Shown here piece by piece: positions 18,781 through 23,553 of a DNA stretch of 23,553 nucleotides (within the stretch, counting starts at the first letter, position 1; the number at the start of each line of letters is the position of its first letter). The notes beneath the pieces are model-generated. The model worked only from the letters and a program-made list of their open reading frames with translations, was not told the DNA's origin and made no database searches. The stretch is from Chara braunii (Eukaryota; Streptophyta; Charophyceae; Charales; Characeae), in assembly GCA_003427395.1 (NCBI GenBank), contig BFEA01000057.1:196719-220271 (forward strand), read 5' to 3'. The translations under genes and the position numbers were made by a program.

Positions 18781-19986
18781 CTACTCACTCATCTCCTCCT
18801 GGTTTTGCCTATATAACTGAGCTCTGCCCCCATCAACAGATTGCTCCACTATTCTACCCTGTTTATCATACATCTTGTCATCACTCTCAGTAATCTTCCC
18901 GGCTGCCTTGTCCTTCAAAAACTTAGGACATTGCAGGGCTGTATGCCCCCCTTTCTTGCAGAAAAAGCAGGTCGTGCAACTTTCTTTGCCTCTTCTTCTT
19001 TCTCTAAGACCCTGGCGATGAGGGTGTTTCGCTAGCCTCTTTAGCCACCTCATAGGATTGGGGCATGTCTATAAGCTCTTCAGGTCTCGCCTCTAACTCT
19101 TGAGTACACAACTCTCTCCGTATTCCAACTCCCTCGGGCCTATACTCAGGTGTATCCAACCTCTCTGGTCTACCCTCGATGACGCCCTCCATCGCAATCA
19201 CCACCTCTTTCTCAGGAGGCTCCTCCACCCTCTGCTCAGGCGAAAACAAACTCGCCTCTTCCTGCATGGTGTCAACTGCTTCTAGAAGGCACGTTTATAG
19301 ACCATTTCCCTGAACCCTGAATCGGCTCGTTGCTAGCTGTTTGTTGCCCCCCCTCGATTGGTAATGGCATAGCCACTGTCATGGGTTCCAGAACTGTTGT
19401 TGGCAACGTGGCGAGTTCAGTAGGTGCCCTGAACTCAAAGGCCTCTCTGTCTCTGCCTCTCTTCTCGCCCTTGTCTCCTCAAGCTCAAGGACGGCTCTTC
19501 TCATGGGCAGCTCCAACGGGAGTCCAACTGCGGGTGGCTGCGTGGATAAGTCTTGTAATTACTCTCTCTGAGTGTCATGTTGAATACTCCCTGCCCTGTC
19601 CACTACCTCGGCAGGCTCCTCTCTCTCTGTCCTGTCGGCCCTGTCTCGAGGTTGCCGCCCATAATCCTGGATGATGGCAGCTTGCCTAGCCACCAATGCT
19701 CTTAGCTCTTGGACCTCCGCCTCAACCGCTTCCAGACTCACTCCATGACTCGCTTCCTTCACCTTTTTTTCGGCCAGATCATCTTCCAACATCAGGTATG
19801 TATTGAAAGATGTATTGGCCAGGAAGCGGATCTTACGATCCAGGTACTCATCCGCCTTCCTTGATGTCCCGAGTCCTGCTCTCTCTGGAGTCACCAACAC
19901 CTCGCCATGCTGGCCACAGAACTCGTCCCACATCTCCTTGACTCCACATGGCTTAGGTGGTGGTGGCTGATCTGGGAGCGCCCCAG
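18781..19986 (-). pseudogene. Retrotransposon gag pseudogene with CCHC zinc knuckle, 5' end removed by an LTR
   Basis: Gag packages element RNA into particles. Reading on the minus strand, the first piece (about 19986-19559) is charged and helical, with a run near LDRKIRFLANTSFNTYLMLE and then a coiled-coil-like stretch around AEVQELRALVARQAAIIQDY. A middle piece (about 19560-19268) has GLPLELPMRRAVLELEE-like and Pro/Thr-rich stretches in shifted frames. An acidic piece (19267-19004) follows. The last piece (19053-18781) contains C-x2-C-x4-H-x4-C (CFFCKKGGHTALQC, about 18969-18928), a nucleocapsid-type zinc knuckle, and ends at a stop at 18781. At least three frame changes separate the pieces. 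The ORF starting at 20023 takes its first ~13 codons from the opposing LTR, so the true start is missing. Confidence 0.85.
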
Positions 19987-20700
19987 TGTCGGGACTAGTG
20001 AGTCCCAAATGATTTCCCGACACTCGAGAAACTGTATATGACCAATTTGTGCACGACAGACAGAATCGGAGGCAGGAATGCGGGAAAGATCGGAAGCGTG
20101 GGCACAGACAGTAGGAACCTAGAGGCTGCCCAGAGTTGTCAAGATTGCCAAACTATAAAAGAACTGTCTAAGCAGGAAGCGACAAATGACTGTAAGAGAA
20201 TACCAAGGGCGACTTTTTCCCCAAGGACGGAGAAGGGTCGCGGGGAAGTTGGTAGTAGCATAGGAGGTGCGCAGCAAGGGAAGGAAGGACGTAGGAAGGG
20301 ACGGGGCGCAAGGCGTTGACGTGACACGGCGGCAAGAGGGTCAAGGGGGGCGCAGGTTAGGTAGGAGCCGGCACACGGAACAGAATAGCGTGCGGGACCC
20401 AAGAGGAACGGGGAGCGGAGATCGCCGTAAGGCGGAAGGATGTCAGGAGCACCAAGGGAAGACGTGGTACCGGTGGAGCAAAGTGCTGGGGATCACAGGG
20501 AACCAAGAAAAGATATGGTGTCGGCGGGACAAGGTGTCGGGAATCATCTGGAACCAGGCGAAAGCACAGTATTATCGCGGGACTAGTGCCAGGAACCGCG
20601 TGGGGCCTAGACAAAAATGGTGGCGCCAGCGGAACCACTAGCAGGACGGGTATCGACGGGATAAAGTGTCAGGAGCCACTGACGGGGGATGAAGGTCGGA
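19987..20700 (+). mobile_element. 5' portion of a second LTR, same family as 6198
   Basis: It starts TGTCGGGAC like the LTR at 6198 and follows it for ~240 bp with indels. It has an inverted pair tgtcggg/cccgaca (19987-19993 with a partner near 20017-20023) and the stem gggact/agtccc. A longer degenerate G-rich region to about 20700 repeats motifs such as gtgtcggga, gggaacca and gggactagtgcc. No polypurine tract precedes it; instead it abuts an antisense gag, so it looks inserted into that gene. The LTR end was not found, so it may extend well past 20700. Confidence 0.78.
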
Positions 20701-22635
20701 GCCGTCGGCAAAATATTTGGCGACCAGCCCAAAAGAAGGGGGGCGCGCGAGACCGGGTCGTCACCCGGGATGACGCTGGAAAAAGGGGAGGGGCTAAGAA
20801 CAATAAGAAAAAGAGGAGAAGTCGGGCGCTGACGGAAATTATCAACGGAACGGAGGAGACGCGCGTGAGACGGGAAAGACGGGGGGCACCTGGGATGACC
20901 CAAGGGGACCCTGGATCAAGTGCAACCACGATAAAAATAAAATAACATAATATCAGGTGGACGGGACCGTCCGGACCAGGGGCCCGGATGAAACTGATAA
21001 GTACCACCGCGGCAAGCGCCGGAAGGAGGTGCCGAAGGGAAAAAGAGGAGGGAATAGTGGTAATGAGGGGGCCGGCCAGCAGTCCAGGTTATTCCGGACC
21101 AGCCGGGCCAAGAAGAACGAAGTCCCGAGGGCTCCACGTGGAGAAAAGGCTTGCCAGAGAAAATCGGAGCAAGGGGGTCTCAAACATGAAGCGGCGGCAG
21201 CAAAAAGGAGCTTCCTTGGACCTTGGGGGTGCCGGTGCTGCAGTCCGAGGTGTAACGGCCATATGCCGGTTGCAAAATCAAGCCTTGGGAAAGGTCCAAC
21301 AGCCTGAAAGAGGAAAAATAGTTGTTGGACACTTGTCCCAACAGCAAATAAAAGAGACAGGAGGGAAAAAAGGGAGAAAAAGGGGGGAGAATGAGACAAA
21401 GGAGGAGGAATGGGTGGAGGAAAAAGTGCCGCCAAGTTGGGACTGCAATGGTAGGGACTGGCAAGTCTCAATGATGACCTCATCCCTCGTACATTCTAGG
21501 AGGGCAGTCCGGATTGCAGAGATAAGGTCCTTAGGGCATTATCTCTGCTATATCCGAATTTAAGCAACAAAAAAGAAAAAAATGCTAATGTGAGTTGGCC
21601 GGCTCATTTTTGGGCCCTAGATCTGAAATGTGATCTTGCGGAGGAGAAGATCTTGCCGTTTTTTGTTGGCTGACACAAAGCGGCTAGCTCCGGAATGAGT
21701 TGGCAGCAAAATGGAGGGAAAACAAAGAGAGGAACAAGACAAAACTGCGTATTTGGCCCAAGGATTGGGCCAGCTACACCAAAAAAATTGAAAATTGAAG
21801 TAAAAGGCTCAAATTTGGGCTAAGGGGAGCTAGGGGGTAGCTCGGAATGATGAGAACCATGGATCTCAGCCAAATCCAAGGCTGAGATTGGAGCCGCCAC
21901 TTGGAAAAATGCAACGGCCTACCCAAAAGAGGCCTAGACTAGGAAGAAGATGAAAAATGGGCCTCTAGGCCCTCAAAATTTCATTAAGGCAGCATTTTGG
22001 GTAATGGTACCCCAAAAGACAGCTTTTCTCGAAGTAAAAAGAGGCCGGGGTAGGCCAAGGGGTAGTCCGAAGTGGTACTTGCCCTTCGGCCTGCATCTAC
22101 CTGGCCAAAACGAGGCCCAGGTACCTCCAGGGAGGCCAAAACCAAAAATTTGGCCTTGGGGGTACCTCGGTCCACCTAGGGGCACTTGGAGAGGCCTAGA
22201 GGTTGGGCGGTGCACCAGTTTCAGCCTACATAAGCTGATGGTGCAGGCAGCCACTCTCATTTGAGCATGAGAGGAGCCCATGCTGCCAGAATGAGTCCAT
22301 GAGAGAAGTCATAGTGGAATAGAGCAAGGAAGTGAGAGTCGGAGCTAGCCTGAAGCCTGACTATGGTGATAGGGCTGAGGAAGAAGGTCTAGAGGCTAGG
22401 ACGAAGCAAGGAGAGTGGCCCGCCATAGCCCTCAGGCTGTGAGGTAGGAGGAGAGGCTGAAAGGGGTCCCCTTAGCCCTTCTAGAGGGAAGGACTCCATA
22501 GCCTTAGAGGTAGGAGCCTGCCGTAACTTAAAGAGGGGGTGTGAGAGAAGGAGGAGAGAACTTGGAGGTGGGGAAGTCATACCCAAGGAGCTAGAACCAA
22601 GCTTGGGATCCCATTGCCCAGGAGACCAGCAAGAG
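20701..22635 (+). other. Possible LTR/leader or promoter zone, no coding gene recognised
   Basis: Long ORFs here (20586-20945 and 20988-21563 plus, 20953-21483 minus) overlap in opposite frames in biased sequence and lack domains. TGGGCC/GGCCCA motifs, like plant site II promoter elements, occur at 21611, 21755, 21766 and 21958. A TATA-like cctacataagc lies near 22225, followed by a ctctcat/atgagag stem (22254-22273). This resembles a promoter with a transcribed leader, perhaps LTR U3-R, but that is inference. Confidence 0.35.
21510..21556 (+). other. Long imperfect stem-loop (15 pairs)
   Basis: gcagagataa (21516-21525) and ttatctctgc (21539-21548) are exact reverse complements with a 13-nt loop. 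Five more pairs, cggat (21510-21514) and atccg (21552-21556), flank them across a small internal loop. An A-rich tract follows. Confidence 0.7.
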
Positions 22636-22791
22636 GTGAGTGAAAGAAGATGAATTTTTCTTCTCTCCTACTTCTTCTACTTCTTCTTCTTCTTCTTCTT
22701 CTTTTTCTTCTTCTCCTTCTTCTTCTTCCTCTTCTTCTCCTTCTTGTCCTTCTTCTCCCTCTCCTTCTTCATCTTCTTCTCCTTCCTCTAG
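22636..22791 (+). other. Candidate short intron containing a (CTT)n tract
   Basis: A strong 5' splice-site-like junction, agag|gtgagtg, opens at 22636. A 130-bp, almost pure pyrimidine tract of CTT/TCC repeats (about 22656-22786) ends at cctctag (22785-22791), a good 3' splice site. The arrangement fits a 156-bp plant leader intron. The same tract read on the minus strand gives a poly-Glu ORF that I do not accept as a gene. Splicing is not demonstrated. Confidence 0.4.
22656..22788 (+). repeat. (CTT)n / pyrimidine microsatellite
   Basis: A trinucleotide-like run of ctt with tcc and ctc interruptions, uninterrupted by purines except a few single bases. It is likely variable in length between individuals. 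Confidence 0.9.
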
Positions 22792-22831
22792 CTTGGACCA
22801 CCTCTCAAAACCTGTGATTTTGGCTGATCCT

Positions 22832-23553
22832 GATACATGTATGTGTTGCGATTCATTCCGGGATACTTCCGTGAACTTTCCTCTTGATAGATTGTTTCCA
22901 ATCTCATCTTTTGATTGTCTTTGATACATATATGTGTTGCGATTATTCCGGGATACTGCCGTGAACTTTCCCCTTGATAGATTGCTTCCAATCTCATCTT
23001 TTGGCTGTCTTTGATACATATATGTGTTGCGATTCATTCCGGGATACTTCCGTGAACTTTCCCTTGCAAGATTGTTTCCAAACTTATCTTTTGGTTGCCT
23101 TTGATACATGTATGTGTTGTGATTCATTCCGGGATACTTCCGTGAACTTTCCTCTTGCTAGATTGCTTTCAAACTCATCTTTTGGCTGTCTTTGATACAT
23201 GTATGTGTTGCGCATTCCGGGATACTATCGTGAAATTTCCTCTTGCTAGATTGCTTCCAAACTCATCTTTTGGCTGTCCTAGATGCATGTATGTGTAGCG
23301 ATTCATCTTGGGATACTTCGCTGATCTTTCCCCTAGTGTTGATGCTCTCAATCTTGTGTTTTCACTAATTTGGATGTTTGTGTATGTTGCGATTCATCTT
23401 AAGATACTTCGGTGAGTTTTCCCTAAGTGTTGATACTCTCAATCTTGTGTTTTCACTAATTTGGATGCTTGTGTGTGTTGCGATTCATCTTGGGATACTT
23501 CGGTGAACTTTCCCCTAGTGTTGATGCTCTCAATCTTGTGTTTTTACTGATTT
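22832..23553 (+). repeat. ~90-bp tandem array, eight copies, running off the window
   Basis: Units start with gatacatgtatgtgttgcga or variants at 22832, 22923, 23013, 23103, 23194, 23282, 23373 and 23464 (steps 91, 90, 90, 91, 88, 91, 91). Units 1-5 share one body (cattccgggatacttccgtg and an agattgcttccaa stretch). Units 6-8 share another (catcttgggatacttcggtg, ctagtgttgatgctctcaat). Unit 6 joins a type-1-like head to a type-2 body. The head contains the palindrome atacatgtat in several copies. The array continues beyond 23553. Peptide repeats on the minus strand follow from the ~90-bp period. Confidence 0.95.

Noticed and set aside
6198-20235. The two LTR starts as the paired ends of one 14-kb element
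   Set aside because: The first follows a polypurine tract and integrase, so it is a 3' LTR. The second abuts an antisense gag, with no polypurine tract or primer-binding site arrangement consistent with pairing.
20621-20633. Primer-binding-site-like tggcgcc
   Set aside because: Only seven bases match a tRNA 3' end, and the sequence fits the degenerate G-rich repeat around it; no LTR end CA precedes it.
20586-21563. Overlapping ORFs of 112-191 codons on both strands
   Set aside because: They lie in purine-biased sequence where stops are rare, overlap in opposing frames and show no recognisable motif.
22591-23127. Minus-strand 178-codon ORF with 30-residue repeats and an acidic Glu-rich tail
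   Set aside because: The peptide repeat is the 90-bp DNA array read in frame, and the Glu run is the (CTT)n tract. Steps of 91 and 88 bp elsewhere break the frame, and a splice-like arrangement exists on the other strand.

Overview
This window looks like repeat-rich nuclear DNA from a plant-lineage (streptophyte) eukaryote. It contains decayed Ty3/gypsy LTR retrotransposons nested among tandem-repeat arrays, with no intact gene, no bacterial-type operon and no clear host gene. The organism cannot be fixed from sequence alone. The gag and integrase pieces remind me of elements in charophyte or other non-flowering plant genomes, but that is an impression and not a search result.

Layout. (1) About 1-6720, plus strand: the 3' part of a Ty3/gypsy element. 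It holds a broken pol with the integrase zinc finger, DD35E core and GPY module, then a broken accessory gene with an acidic, SUMO-interacting-motif-like protein. About 3.5 kb of non-coding DNA follows, carrying several unrelated tandem repeats, then a polypurine tract and the start of the 3' LTR at 6198. (2) 6721-8110: a ~365-bp sequence present twice as direct repeats, separated by a palindrome-rich spacer. (3) 8111-12119: AT-rich non-coding DNA with a ~120-bp array (9120-9700) and seven dispersed copies of one 20-bp motif (9966-10550). (4) 12120-14140: a ~91-bp satellite-like array of about 19 units. One unit is split by a ~376-bp MITE-like insertion, and the array period itself confirms the insertion size. 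(5) 14141-18780: no recognisable gene; a tRNA-derived, SINE-like segment lies near 16861-16940 on the minus strand. (6) 18781-19986, minus strand: a frameshifted gag pseudogene with a CCHC zinc knuckle, cut off upstream by an LTR in the opposite orientation. (7) 19987 onward, plus strand: an LTR related to the one at 6198, then a G-rich degenerate repeat, a promoter-like zone, a possible short intron with a (CTT)n tract (22636-22791), and eight tandem copies of a ~90-bp unit running off the window end.

Function. Nothing here appears able to work now: pol, gag and the accessory ORF all carry frameshifts or stops. The most informative observations are the accessory gene between pol and the 3' LTR, the duplicated polypurine-tract segment, the MITE-like insertion dated relative to the 91-bp array, and two unrelated arrays that both have periods near 90 bp.
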